From assembly GCA_922989275.2 (NCBI GenBank), contig OV277870.1, positions 34,530,356 through 34,594,355 on the forward strand: a stretch of DNA of 64,000 bases. The letters run 5' to 3'. Shown in pieces: positions 40,792 to 52,319 of this stretch. Position numbers and translations under genes: made by a program. A model generated the notes under the pieces. The model was given only the letters and a program-made list of their open reading frames with translations, was not told the DNA's origin and did no database searches. Origin of the DNA: Gari tellinella. Lineage: Eukaryota; Mollusca; Bivalvia; Cardiida; Psammobiidae. The first letter of the stretch is position 1, and every line of letters begins with the position of its first letter.

Positions 40792-41011
40792 TACAGTGGA
40801 GAAAACGTTATTCTTTCCCAATAAACGCGTTTACGCTAAAATTATTATTTCCATGGCAAACAGTTTGGAGCCTGATCAGACGCCGGGTTACCCGGTGTCT
40901 GATCAGGCTCCTAACTGTTTGCACTCAGATTAACATGAATTGTCAGACTTGTCAAAATATTGTCTTTTTCAACATTTTAATGCAGTGTGTTAAACTTTGT
41001 TCTCCACTGTA
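40792..41011 (+). mobile_element. MITE, family B, complete (220 bp), M65 at 40857-40921
   Basis: TACAGTGGAGAAAACGTTAT to TTGTTCTCCACTGTA. M65 GAGCCTGATCAGACGCCGGG with two mismatches. The right half lacks the GTTTAAACGGGAAAG word. Confidence 0.85.
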
Positions 41012-41172
41012 TTCAAGTGAATACGAGTACTTGTCCATTTCAATCAATCAAACAATTGTTTATGCCTAGCAACCCTAGCGAACGTGCACGCGTGTTTAGC
41101 GTTATCTTGCACTTCATTTTGACAAAAAGCGCAGTAAATCCAATAGTTTATTGTTCCTCTACTGGTAGAGAG

Positions 41173-41385
41173 CTTAACCTAACACTTAGCATGTCTAATA
41201 AACGTGCCTTGAGAAGTATTTATAAACAGTCTGGATCCAGATTAGACGCCGAGTAACCTTGTTACTTATCAGGATCCAAACTGTTTGATGCTTGCATTTA
41301 GATTTCATAAAACTGAATTTAAAAAGAATGTTGCAGACGACAAGTTCAAAGCAGACGACAATTTAGAAGAATAAGGGTTCAAAGT
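41173..41385 (+). mobile_element. MITE, family T1, M65 at 41223-41287
   Basis: TTAACCTAACACTTAGCATG start; M65 with a disturbed core (CCTTGTTACTTATC); GTTGCAGACGACAAGTTCAA signature; AGAATAAGGGTTC end. Confidence 0.65.
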
Positions 41386-41549
41386 TCCTAGGGCTTTCTA
41401 TTAACCTGACACAATCATTTATTATCTCTGTCTGTGCTACCTTGTTGCGCTTTTGTTTTGTTGCCACTCACCCTGCTCAGACATTATCGTATGCTTTTGG
41501 TCCTAATTCAGTTATTAGATCTATACCATTATTAATTTTAATGTGTCGT

Positions 41550-41795
41550 TTAATCCTTTTCACTATAGAAGCGCCTTTTAGGGCATTTAATTTATTCCTC
41601 CACTTAAGAAAATATTTCCAATTTATACTGTCATGCACATGTACCAAAATAAATATGTTTTATATCCTAGCAGATGGTGAAAGCAGGTTGAAAGTAAAGT
41701 AAAGTAAGTTAAATTGAAACACCGATACATGTTCTAAATACGTTAACACACCGAGTTAGTCGACGTCTGGTCAGGATTCAAACTGTTTGCCAATA
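41550..41795 (-). mobile_element. Family D fragment followed by M65 half
   Basis: TTTAATCCTTTTCACTATAG, TTTATTCCTCCACTTAAG and GTGAAAGCAGGTTGAAAGTA are D, broken inside the hairpin. ACCGAGTTAGTCGACGTCTG at 41750 is the right half of an M65. Confidence 0.55.
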
Positions 41796-41887
41796 TTAGT
41801 CGTGTGGCGCTTAGCAGAATAAAGGTTTATAACTTTTACCTAACTTAATTCAAAACTTATAAAAGGGCGTTTTTCCTCGGGAAATTC

Positions 41888-42165
41888 TCCTAACTCTTTT
41901 ACTGTCAAGTTTAATCGTCTGCCTTAACCGTCTTACCTCTAAAATATAGCCTGCATTAGTAGTGTCGGCTGGAATAGTTTTAATGTCATCTGTAAGGCTG
42001 TTTTTACTGAAGAAATGTCGAAACGATTGTCAAATAGTTTGGATCCCGATCAGACGCCGCTTAACACTCATTTAAATATTTTATGTCAAAATACCTAAAA
42101 TGTAACTTTGAAAAATGAAAGCAGATTTTAAGCAGTGGTGCCGTCATAGGAGTGAATAATATACG
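41888..42165 (-). mobile_element. T1 remnants
   Basis: CTAACTCTTTTACTGTCAAG, ATCGTCTGCCTTAACCG, then CAAATAGTTTGGATCCCGAT and GACGCCGCTTAACACTCATT. The right arm of M65 is deleted exactly at the core. Confidence 0.55.
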
Positions 42166-42459
42166 TTATAAGCAGGCTACGGGTTAAACGACATGGCTCG
42201 CAATTTGTTATTATAGCCCAAGTACAATCAACTTATAGGTCTTCAAAATCATGTTAACCTCTCACACTGCTTAAAGTTTCCGCACATGCCAACAGTTTTG
42301 ATGTTCATCAGACTCCAAGCAATTTAGCAGCAAATCAAGATCAAAACGATGTTCATCTTCCCTAAGATATTAATATTTTAATTTTTTAATACATGATAGA
42401 CGAACGTTTTAACGCACACACAGTTATAGCACCACAAAAGGTCGACTGTCTAAAGGTTT

Positions 42460-42672
42460 AACCATCAGCCTTCCAGCTCTCATTTTGACATATATTTGCA
42501 AACAGTCTGGACCCTGATCAGACGCCGAGTAACTCGGCGTCTTATCAGGATCCAAACTGTTTACTACTTGATTTGATAATGCATCAGTCAAACTATTGCA
42601 TAATTTTAATTCCTTTTTTACAGACGATAAATTTCAAGCAGACGGTACTTTATCTGGATAAGTTTGGGAGAA
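42460..42672 (+). mobile_element. MITE, family T1, M65 at 42499-42563
   Basis: TAACCATCAGCCTTCCAGC start; M65 with centre GAGTAACTC and few mismatches; CAGACGATAAATTTCAAGC signature. Confidence 0.65.
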
Positions 42673-43025
42673 AATGAAATATGATAGCTATATATCGAAG
42701 TAAATTACACATTTCGCACTTTCAATGAAGTTTTGTACGTGAGGAGAGAGTTTGATATTTTTAATTGTTCGACAAAAGTCAATTTATTGCAGGCAGTCAA
42801 TTTAGATTTAATTTAATTCAGCGTTTGCGTGAATTGTTTACATAAAGCGACAATATCAGAAATTTTATAACTGAGGACATATTATGACTGATTTGTATGG
42901 AAGAAAATGTGGCTTTATAGTGGGTCTGTATGAACTCTTACGTTTGGATACATTCATTTTTTATACAACTTGGATCGTAAACAGACACGGATAATGTCGA
43001 GGATGTCAATCTGGAAAAAAGTCAG
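42673..43025. other. No gene recognised
   Basis: AT-rich spacer with no supported feature. Confidence 0.4.
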
Positions 43026-43294
43026 GTAAGAATTACATGAGTTACAAGAAATATAAGACTTACAAGAATTACATGACTTTTTGAATTACAAGAATTGCAT
43101 GATTTACAAGAATTACATAACTTACAAGAATTACATGATTCATAAGAATAACATGACTTTTTGATATTTTAAGAATTACATGATTTACAAGAATTACATG
43201 ATTCATAAGAATTGCATGACTTTTTGGTATTACAAGAATTACATGATTTACAAGAATTACATGATTTACAAGAATTACATGATTTACAAGAAAT
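43026..43294. repeat. 18-bp tandem array, TTACAAGAATTACATGAT
   Basis: About 14 units. Exact units near 43240-43290, more diverged to the left, with some units carrying a GACTTTTTG insertion at similar spacing (43073, 43156, 43219), suggesting a higher-order unit of about 60-80 bp. Confidence 0.85.
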
Positions 43295-43303
43295 GTACGA
43301 ATT

Positions 43304-43528
43304 TCAGTGGAGAAGACGTTATTCTTTTCCCATTAACGCGTTTACGCTAAAACTACAATTTCAGTTTGCAAATTAGCGGCGTCTGATCAGGCTCCAAACT
43401 GTTTGACACTCAGATCAAACTAGATAGTCAGAGTTTTCAAAATGTTATTGTCTACATTTCATTGCATTTGCATTTGCGTCTCGTATATATGCGTTGAAAA
43501 GGGAAAGAATTACGTATTCTCCACTGTA
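43304..43528 (+). mobile_element. MITE, family B, M65 left arm deleted
   Basis: CAGTGGAGAAGACGTTATTC to TATTCTCCACTGTA. After TTTGCAAATTAGCGGCGTCT only the right palindrome arm (43376-43410) remains. Confidence 0.75.
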
Positions 43529-43539
43529 AAAGAAGTATC

Positions 43540-43765
43540 ATTCCTTCTCGTTGAAACGCAAATAAACGCAAATGCCATGCAACTAAAAAACAAAAGAAGA
43601 CATTTCTTTGAGAATTCTTAGGAGTTATTTAAGTCTTAGTGGAATAAATTTTGGAGTCGGGTTGCTCGGCGTCTGATCTGGTTCCATACTCTTTGCAATC
43701 CAAAGCAATTGTTTTAGTAGAACGCGTTTAATGGGAAAGAATAGCGTATTCTCTTCTGTACAAAA
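43540..43765 (-). mobile_element. MITE, family B, M65 left arm deleted
   Basis: TTCCTTCTCGTTGAAACGC, GTGGAATAAATTTTGGAGTC, GTTGCTCGGCGTCTGATC and GTATTCTCTTCTGTAC. Much of the left core is missing. Confidence 0.6.
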
Positions 43766-43774
43766 ATATACATG

Positions 43775-44070
43775 TACAGTGGGAATACCCTTTTCCCCCA
43801 AACAACGGAGATGTATTCGATGAACTGATTTCCATTGCAAACCGTCTATGGACAGACAAGACACCGATTGTACATTCAGATGGTCATTTCAATACACCTG
43901 GCGACGGCATTTTAATACTTTTATGAACGATATGGGCGTAATGGGTTTCGTATACATGTAATGTTTGAAAATTAGATACATGTGTACACGGTACATGCAG
44001 TCTATAGAGCCAGACCAGACACCGATTACATGTAGTTCGCTGTCACATCAGGTTCCAAACTGTCTGACAT
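43775..44070 (+). mobile_element. B remnants
   Basis: TACAGTGGGAATACCC and ATTGCAAACCGTCTATGG at the left; ATAGAGCCAGACCAGACACC and ATCAGGTTCCAAACTGTCTG at 44004-44066 form a decayed M65. Confidence 0.45.
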
Positions 44071-44421
44071 CTAGTTTAGACATGTTCAATTTTCTGTCAT
44101 TTTTCACTGTTTATTGCATTGCAATTGCCTTAAACTTCGTTTACACTGAACATGATAAATTATTTCTTAAGGAGTGCGTTTCTCTATATAAATTCTACAG
44201 AATGCTTTTGTTTAGAGAATTATATAGTCAATATGGTGTTAGTTTTTCGTTTACATATACATACGTGTATGTATCAATCTATTTTCTCTAGTTTTGTTAA
44301 CAAAGATAAAATTGTTTTACTTTCTTGTTCAGTACCAGTTAAAGTGTCTGTTAAAATTGCTGCTGGAAGGATTGATATTAGTAGCACTTGTATACCATTC
44401 CAAAATATTTAAGAAACTCTT

Positions 44422-44606
44422 TTAACCCATTACTCCATAATGCATTTTAACGTCTTTACAGTATTCCTCCTCTTATATAGTCATAAAAGTACACCATACA
44501 GACTGAAAGTAAAGCTTACTGTGCCTTAATGCGTATTCTGCTTTACTTTCAACCTGCTATAAGTGGCCATCTGTACCCAAAACTAGAAACAGGTGGAAAG
44601 GGTTAA
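44422..44606. mobile_element. MITE, family D, shortened (185 bp)
   Basis: TTAACCCATTACTCCATAAT to GGTGGAAAGGGTTAA with TTAA borders. Hairpin 44499-44562 eroded (GTGCCTTAATGCGTATTC). Confidence 0.75.
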
Positions 44607-44999
44607 AATGTCAGTCGTGATGTATATTGAAAGCAGAACAATAAAAGCACATGGCTGCTAAATAAAACCATGTTTACAGAAGAAAATCTCTAAAATGACA
44701 CCATCGCCATCATCCCAAGCAGCAGCAGCACTGTCACTTATAAGCTTTGTTGCTGTTTTGATACTTCTAAATATCTCGCCAACGCCATCACTATCAATGT
44801 CCTTATCAATACTATTATTTACGTTGGTTATTATATTCATCATTACTACCATCATCATCTTCTTCTGATGATGATGATAATGATTATCAGCCGCTATTAT
44901 ATTGTTATCGATATTGCATTTATAGTTTAAATTGCATTCATAATGTTATATTGGACCTCAACCTTTTGCTATAAATGACTATAAAAAATACTACAATAA

Positions 45000-45241
45000 A
45001 AAAAAGCGTTATTTTTTCCAGAACAAAGACATTTACGCTAAAACTATTATTTCCAATAAAATCAATTGGGGGCATGCACATCAGACGCCTTGTAATCCGG
45101 CGTCTGACCAAGCTCCAAACTGTTTGCCGCTCAGACTAAAATAAATGGTCAAAATTGTCAAAGAGTTGTTATTTTCTCTGTTTTATTGCATTGCGTTTCG
45201 TTTGAGTTTAAAACGGGAAATGATAACGTATTTCCTACTGT
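45000..45241 (+). mobile_element. MITE, family B, M65 at 45062-45126
   Basis: AGCGTTATTTTTTCCAGAAC, TTTACGCTAAAACTATTATT at left; GTTTAAAACGGGAAATG and ATTTCCTACTGTAAG at right. The left M65 arm is eroded. Confidence 0.7.
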
Positions 45242-45242
45242 A

Positions 45243-45400
45243 AGTACTACGTCACAATTTCGACTATTTCTTCTGCTACTGAAAGTACGACTTATCCTTC
45301 TATGAAACTACCTCTACTACTACAACTACCACTTTACTGCAACAACAACTACTTCCAGTAGTATCACCACTAGCACTACGACTACGACCTTCGTCCCTAG
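45243..45400. repeat. CTA/ACT triplet microsatellite
   Basis: Imperfect triplets from TACTACGTC to CGACTACGACC. Confidence 0.8.
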
Positions 45401-45403
45401 TTT

Positions 45404-45600
45404 AGTTTAAACATATTTTATTCCCTCGAATATACATGGTAGCGGGGTTTGGTCACAAGTTATAACAAGGGGGAGGGTCGGATCTAATGTTGTTATAACT
45501 TTTGACCCAACCCCAATTCCATGTATATTTGAGGGAATAAAAATATGTTTAAACTATAAACTATAGTTATAACAACACTAGATCCGACCCCCCTAACTAT
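45404..45600. repeat. Long hairpin with a third partial arm
   Basis: TAGTTTAAACATATTTTATT then TCCCTCGAATATACATGG at the left faces CCATGTATATTTGAGGGAAT and ATGTTTAAACTA at 45523-45558. The loop-side GTCGGATCTAATGTTGTTAT is repeated inverted at 45565-45592 (ATAACAACACTAGATCCGAC), outside the first hairpin. The second pairing competes with the first. Confidence 0.8.
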
Positions 45601-46465
45601 TACTACTGTTCTAAGACTAATTATTTGACCGCCATTACTACTACTACTACTAGTCCACTAGTACTGCATCTGCCACTGATACATGTGTATAACAACAACA
45701 ACTCACAGGTACTTGACACATATATCTAGATCTATTACCCCCCCCCCCCCCCCCCCCACCCCCAATTTTTTTTTTTACTAGACTTCTCTTACAGATACAT
45801 GTAGTACAAGGTATGAAACGGAATCCAACACCTAGTCTTAACTATCGACTTAAACTGACGCTAAAATACCCGCCGGAAATGATCAATTTATCAATATCTA
45901 CTTTTTATTTAATCAAATTCCGTCAAATAACGCCACAGTACGTACTTCTACTACATATACAACTACAACTTATAATAATACAAATTAACTACTAGATGTA
46001 CTACTACTGCTTCAACTACTGCTACTACTACTACTACTACTACTTCTACTACTACTACTTCTACTTTTACTACTACTACTAAACCAATAACAACACCACT
46101 ACTACTACTACTTCTACTTTTACTTCTACTACTAAACCAATAACAACACCAACAACAACTTCTTCCATTACTACTACTACTACTACTTCTACACTACTGC
46201 TACTACTACAACTACTTCTACTACTACTACAACAACAACAACAACAAATGCAACAACAACTACCACGACTATTACTACTACTTCTACTACTACTCCTACT
46301 GCACCAACAGCAACAACAACTATTTCTACTTCTACTACAACAACAACTACTACTACTACAACTACTTCTACTACTACAACTACTACTACTACTGCTGCTT
46401 TTTCCTCTTCATCATCTTCTTCTTGTACTTCAACTACTACTGCTGTTTTCTTTGTTACTTTGTTA
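45600..46465. repeat. Triplet microsatellite region (ACT/CAA), with C(20) run at 45738
   Basis: Runs of ACT, CTT, CAA and ACA triplets, broken by unique DNA around 45780-45990. A C(20) tract at 45738-45757 is followed by a T run. The Leu/Gln-rich 89-codon frame at 46248 is an artefact of this array. Confidence 0.9.
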
Positions 46466-47056
46466 TGATTTTATGTCGCTTCAACAGTATATAAGTCAAA
46501 TCACGACTTCCACCTAATTTCAGGAGGGGGAGACCCCGGAAGCCTCTTATCCAATGTTTCAGACACAAATCGGCAAACTGGGCAGAACTACATATACTAT
46601 TTATTTAAAAAATAGTTACCATTCAATATACTTCTACTACTACAGGATAAATACTCCAACAAATTACTATTTCAGATACAGGTTCCAATTCTACTAGTAC
46701 AAACACTGTACATATGTACTTCATTTCTTATACAGGAGAAGACTAACGTACTCGTGTGACTATTACTGCTTTTACAACTACAACACACACACGCGTAAAT
46801 ACTTCTACTTTAAATGACTCTTCTTTCTACATGTACAACACCATCGATAACAAACTTAAACTGCTTCTTCATCTCATAGTCCTAATGTTTTTATTTTTCT
46901 ACTTTCATACCTCCAACAACTCAACCTGTTTTTTTTATTATAATGAACGTTTACAGTGTCTTCTGTTGCTGAACATTGTCCTTATAGCAAGCATTGCCTC
47001 AATTTTTGTTTTGCGTTAAATACATGTAATATCACGTGTTTGAAAATTTAAAAACT
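46466..47056. other. No gene recognised
   Basis: An 87-codon frame from 46756 starts in leftover triplets and then has hydrophobic runs; no splice or homology evidence. I do not call it. Confidence 0.35.
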
Positions 47057-47322
47057 TTAGTTTTACTTTCCCAATAAATGAATTTATGATTTGCAACTTA
47101 ATGTCCATTGCAAACTGTCTGGGGCAAGATCAGACGCCGGGTAACCCGGCTTCTGTTCAGGCTCCAAACTGTTTTTCCACTCATGCAGATTAAACTTTAA
47201 TACATGTAACCATCATGGCACCACTTTTCAGAAATATTATTTCTACACTTCAGATTTATGCGTTTCCCCGTTTTTACGTCATATACGAGCGTAATAACAA
47301 TGTCTAGTAATCTCTACTGTAA
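47057..47322 (+). mobile_element. MITE, family B, M65 at 47111-47175
   Basis: TTAGTTTTACTTTCCCAATA and AATGTCCATTGCAAACTGTC; core GATCAGACGCCGGGTAACCC nearly intact; right end TAATCTCTACTGTA. Confidence 0.7.
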
Positions 47323-47539
47323 AAGTGTAAACTTATCACTGTATTATTGACCCTATATAGTTGAAAAGTTGATTAACCCTACAAATATTGTCAATGTTTG
47401 TATTTCAACACTGATTGTCCCTGTCAAGCATATAATAAAGAACAAACACCTACTTGAGAACAACACATAAGTCAACAAAGGCGCTACGAACCATGAAAAA
47501 TAATAAAAACTTATCCCGATAAATGCTTCTTGACATAAT

Positions 47540-47705
47540 GTTTGCAAACAGATTGGATCCAGATCAGGCGTCGAGTAACTTGGTGTCTACTAACAGTTTG
47601 GCCCTTGTATGAAATTCTGTTAAGTTAAAAGCATATAAGGAACATGTTTTTAAGAAAGCAGGCTGAATTTTAAATCAGACGATATAATAACTGGTTAAGG
47701 GTCAA
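47540..47705 (+). mobile_element. T1-like remnant with shortened palindrome
   Basis: TTTGCAAACAGATTGGATCC, GCGTCGAGTAACTTGG and ACTAACAGTTTGG; then AAATCAGACGATATAATAAC and GGTTAAGGG. Confidence 0.55.
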
Positions 47706-48425
47706 AAAGTAAAAAAGATAATCCGAATTCTGACTTCTAGTACCATACCTGTTCTTAGCGAATATACAATCTTATGGTATGGCGAGTTCTTAGAGAATGT
47801 GGTGATTAAATAAAGGAAATGAATAATGGGAAGTTTCGCAGTTTGCATTTTGAATTGATCTGCCACCTGTGATGCTATATCATATTTATGTTTTGAATCG
47901 TCGCTGAATACAGGATTGACTGTGTACATATCTGGTCAACTATTTCATTTCCAACTCTGATGGTAGTACAAAGTGTGTGATTAGTGCGAATGAGCACTAC
48001 GGAACTACTTTTAGTAAAAGAGATTCTTCGTTGACGGATTGATTGTGAAGTTTAGTTGTTATATAATTATTTGATTAAGATGGCGAGTCCGTTTTCAAGG
48101 TTTGTACTGATTTCATGCCAATTGATATGCTATTTTTGTTCAATATCAACATAGAGCAGCGGTGAAAAAACGCTGTTATTATATACCTATCGGTGATTTA
48201 ATGAAATTTATTATATATACCTGGCGATGGTTGAAAGAGATTTCTCAGTAACATAAACTTCATATGCATCACAGTTGATATCATCACTAGTAATGGTATC
48301 ACTTTTGCAGCGACGAGATATCATTTTTGTGACGTCACGTCACAATATCTTTTGTGACATTGCGCATAAACAATTATTTTTGTTTGTTTTCTCTTTAAAA
48401 ACGTCATTAAAATGTATATAATTAA
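47706..48425. other. Spacer with possible start-codon context at 48078
   Basis: TTAAGATGGCGAGTCCGTTT at 48074 gives a good start context and MASPFSR before a possible donor AAG-GTTTGT. No second exon is seen. TTTTGTGACGTCACGTCACA at 48324 contains a CRE-like TGACGTCA inside a small palindrome. Confidence 0.3.
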
Positions 48426-48577
48426 TAGAATAATCAATTCCTTTGTATGGATATGAAAAATATATCACTCGAATGGGTTGTTACATGTGTATCTGCGGAA
48501 TCGTTTTTAAACCAGATAGCAACCAATTGTCGTGATATATTTTTCATATCAATCCAAAGGAACTGATTATCCTCTAT
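48426..48577. repeat. Inverted repeat, 42-bp arms
   Basis: AGAATAATCAATTCCTTTGT then ATGGATATGAAAAATATATC faces GATATATTTTTCATATCAAT and CCAAAGGAACTGATTATCC. A 67-bp unrelated loop lies between. Confidence 0.75.
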
Positions 48578-48669
48578 TTATTTCTCATTTAAACAAAACG
48601 AAAATGCAATGCAAGAAAATGCGGAACTTACAATTAAATTTATTCCATTTTTGAATAATTAGGGTGGAT

Positions 48670-48846
48670 GTTAACAGTATTTTACCAAATGACAAACAGT
48701 GTAGACCCTGATCAGATGGATCCTTATGGAGCCCTCTGCTCAGGGTCTACATTGTTTGCATAGGATAAGTGAACTCTTGATAGGTACATAATTATATTTT
48801 GTTCATGATGAGTATACTCGTCACTAGGGCTCAATGTGCTAAGGAT
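48670..48846 (-). mobile_element. MITE, family E, hairpin 48693-48758
   Basis: Hairpin CAAACAGTGTAGACCCTGAT with GGATCCTTATGGAGCC at the centre; GAGTATACTCGTCACTAGGG lies near the right end. The left part is missing. Confidence 0.7.
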
Positions 48847-49139
48847 ATGCGCGTCAAACAGTAGCCATAAAAAATGCATTGAACAATGTTATGAGAGTTG
48901 TCTTTTTCTCGGATCTCTCACAACAATGTTTTAATGCATTTCTTTTTCTTTGCTTTTGTTCACATTTATTGTCCTTCAACGGAATTTTTCACATGAAATC
49001 GCCTCTGGCAGTGTAATAAAGCCATTCAATAAATGACAGTGAAATATCAATATTTGGACTCAACCTGTTCGCCAAGGCTAGAGTCATATTATTTTAGTCA
49101 ACTCGTTTATCAAAAATGATAATTAGCATGCACTCATGT

Positions 49140-49316
49140 AAAATATCTATTACGTAACGTTGAGAAAAAAAACAGTCGGCAGTTTTAGGCAGGAGATATT
49201 GCGAGAGTATAAGAGTTAGGCATAATTGTCTTGTTAAGGAAACAGCAGGAAGCATTGTTGTAGGGAGGGAATCGTTGTTGGGAGTGCCGTTATAGGGAGG
49301 GAGCACTGTATAAGGA
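49140..49316 (+). mobile_element. MITE, family C, 3' half
   Basis: TATTACGTAACGTTGAGAAA, AGGCATAATTGTCTTG and TATAGGGAGGGAGCACTGTA. No palindrome remains. Confidence 0.7.
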
Positions 49317-49526
49317 AATAAAAACATCTTTCCCATCGCATGCGTAGCGGTTATTTCTATGAAATAAGTTATTTTCGGATAAGTTGTGGAAATAAATGTT
49401 CTGTCCATTTTTCCGGTGAATTTTTTTTTATTCAAGGGAGGTTACACGTGTTTACTGTTACTACTTACTCCTCTTTGATTATTTGCCCTTTTCAAGTTGA
49501 GCAGGACTGGGATATAGATTCAGAAA

Positions 49527-49775
49527 GTACAATAGGGAAAGCATAAGTTCCCCCAATAAACGCGTTTATTCTAAAACGCCAAATGTCTATTGCAAAACAT
49601 TTGGAGTCTGACCAGATGTTAAGTAATCCGGCGTCTGATCAGTTTTCAAACTGTTTGCCACTCAGATTAAAATGAGCCGTCAGCATTTTCATGAAATTAC
49701 CATTTTCATATTTTTTAGTTCATTTGCGTGGGCATTTGGTTTAAACGGGAAAGCATTACATCTTGTTCAATGCAT
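49527..49775 (+). mobile_element. MITE, family B, M65 at 49593-49657
   Basis: TACAATAGGGAAAGCATAAG start; AATAAACGCGTTTATTCTAA; M65 left arm eroded (GAGTCTGACCAGATGTT); GTTTAAACGGGAAAGC near the right end. Confidence 0.7.
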
Positions 49776-50480
49776 GAACCTATTCGCAACCATAAATTCG
49801 TATCAATTCTGTTTTTGATTATTTTATTATATGGATCTGAGACATCGTCGATACCAGTTACCAGACGCCAACTAACCCATTACCCAATAGCCTGAGTTTA
49901 TTTTTGAAGAAAAAATGGCCACGTTCTGCTTTACTTTCAGACTACTTTTAGCGACCAATAAGCCAGGATATAGGTACTTCGTGTATTTCTTACGATACAT
50001 AGAGGATAATTGCCACGAGTGAAAATATAACAGTCTGATGTTCACGAAATGGATTAAATTCGATCTTATACTGAAAAAAAATACAATTATTCTATTTATT
50101 TATGCTTTTAAGCCACTTTTTAAACGAAATTGTTCGACAATTGTGAAAGCGAAAGTACATGATTTACCCCGTGTTGAGCCCCAAGTTTACATCGAACACA
50201 TTAACGAAACAGTTTCCCGTACGATGACATCACTTATTTATTGATTTGACGTCATCCGAATTACGTCGTTGCTCCCGATTTTGGATTCGTGTTCTTCCGT
50301 TGAGTGGTTCGCGACAAATCGGACAGCCGGAATTTAACGATAAGACACGATTGACTACGATTTTTGGGGAGCCCTACGGGGAAAACGGCGATTGGTGATA
50401 ATCCACTGCAGTGGATTACCAAGTGATAATCCACTGCTATTTTCCGGTAATCCACCGAAAAGCATAAATAAATGCTTATA
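49776..50480. other. Spacer with D fragment and a GC-richer patch
   Basis: TTCTGCTTTACTTTCAGAC near 49923 is a D hairpin arm. At 50245-50400 the DNA is richer in CpG, with TTTGACGTCATCCG (CRE-like). TGATAATCCACTGC is repeated at 50396 and 50423. No exon is supported. Confidence 0.35.
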
Positions 50481-51019
50481 ACTATAAATTTCAGTGGAGG
50501 AATAAATTAAATGTGTTTCTATGGGGGTTACATTTTGTAACTATCTTGCATTAGTTACTTGGCGTCTGATCTGGATCCAAACTGTTTGGCATGATCGAAA
50601 CTGCTAGACACCCAAACAGTTGCTTCTTTGAAATTTCTTTTATTTTTAATTCGAGATATAATTATAAACAAGCAATAATTTGAAAAAAATGAATTCAGAA
50701 AAAGAACTACATGTACATTTACTTGAGAAAAGCAGACAACAGTTTATAAGCGGTATTAACGGCAGTGAATGACTAAAAATACAGTAGATTCTATGTCAAT
50801 ATTTGACATGTCATTGATAATAGACTTGTTCCACTTCAAGGAATTATCCAAACATTGAAATGAAGGAAAATCTTTGCTTTCAGAAAAATATTACTCAATA
50901 ACATTAGTTTATTAGTAAAGAAAATAAGCTATCAATTTGGATTAGAGTTTTACGTAAATATGCGATAGACTTGATTACATCGGATGATCCTTAAACACAA
51001 CTTGAGGAGATTCAGAGTA
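50481..51019. mobile_element. D and T1 scraps in spacer
   Basis: TTCAGTGGAGGAATAAATTA at 50490 (D) joins GTTACTTGGCGTCTGATCTG at 50553 (M65 right half). The rest is AT-rich, nothing supported. Confidence 0.45.
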
Positions 51020-51020
51020 A

Positions 51021-51236
51021 TAATCCTGTCACTGCCTTACCCCGTGTACAATGGTTATTTGCAAACAGGTTGAATCCTGATCAGACGCCGAATAACGCGG
51101 CGTCTGATCAGGATCCAAACTGTTTGACACTAATTTGAATATTTTTAAGTCAAAATACCTTAAATTTCAAATTAAGAAATAAAAGAAGACGGCAATTGTT
51201 TAAAGTCGATGACGTCATGACCGTGAATGGGTTAAA
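51021..51236 (+). mobile_element. MITE, family T1, M65 at 51062-51126
   Basis: TAATCCTGTCACTGCCTTAC start, M65 with two mismatches (GCCGAATAACGCGGC), TTTAAGTCAAAATACC, GTGAATGGGTTAA end. Confidence 0.8.
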
Positions 51237-52319
51237 TTGTAAACGGATTTAAACATGTATTGACTTTCCGCATGCTTCGGGCTATTTTGTGATAACTATT
51301 GCAAACAGTTTGGTTCCAGATGAGATGCCAAGCCACTCTGATGATATTTTTATGAAAGAAAGTCCAGATAAGTCAACGAAGACGTTACATTTTGCTGACA
51401 AAAATTACATAACGTGTTAAGAACTGAACAATTTTCATTATAGATACAGTCATTCTAGTGTTAAGCGGTTATTGAAAAGAACATAGGCTACATGGGCATA
51501 CGAGGGTACATGTAGTTCAAAAAGTTTTGATACTGGATCAATAACGTCATTATCATAAGTGCAAAATGCATGTGCATATATCATTTTAAAGAACTTTTTT
51601 TTTTGCCGATACGTTGGTATCATGCACGATAAGATCGCATTACTCGATCAGCCCAAACATGAACCCGGTTAAATGACCCCGCGTCTCGGGGACACTGGAC
51701 CCTTTTTGTGTATTATTGAGTTAATTTCCTGAACACAATTTGAAACTATAATTATTATTACGGCTTTACTATTATTAATAAGTTTATGAAATTTTCTGTC
51801 AAATAAATTCAGACAATTATGCAAACACTGCGCAGTTTTAAATATTATTAATATAAAAAATATCAAAAATAGAGCTAATACTTTAAACACATAGTCTACT
51901 GAAAATTTAATACTTGAAAAGTTAATCTACTATTATGTATAAAAGTAGTGAGTGAAATCACAAACTATTTTTTTTATATATTAACCCAGACTATAATTGA
52001 AGCCATTGATGTAGATTTTCTTGTTTTAAATCAAAATGTAGATATATTGATTTTCATAGCGTTCGAAAAAACATGTCCACTTTCGTCATTACCAAAATAA
52101 GAAATATTATTTTTGAAAAAATGAGATTTAAGACAGTTAACCCTTTCAATAGAAATAAATCTTTATTTACATTAAAGTTTAGACATAAACTGATATATTT
52201 CAAAACAAAAATTGGAAATGGTACCCTTTTATAAGTTATTACGTAAAAAAATAATGACATTTTCTTGTGTCGTATATAAAAAAAGACAAATTATAACAAA
52301 ATGAATGAGATTCCATATA
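51237..52319. other. No gene recognised
   Basis: One M65 left arm (GCAAACAGTTTGGTTCCAGA) at 51300. Otherwise very AT-rich, about 51670-52320 especially. No supported exon. Confidence 0.45.

Noticed and set aside
44658..44880. Open frame over ATC/CATCAT-rich DNA
   Set aside because: Low-complexity triplets; no exon signals.
46248..46517. Leu/Gln-rich 89-codon frame
   Set aside because: Pure product of the ACT/CAA triplet array.
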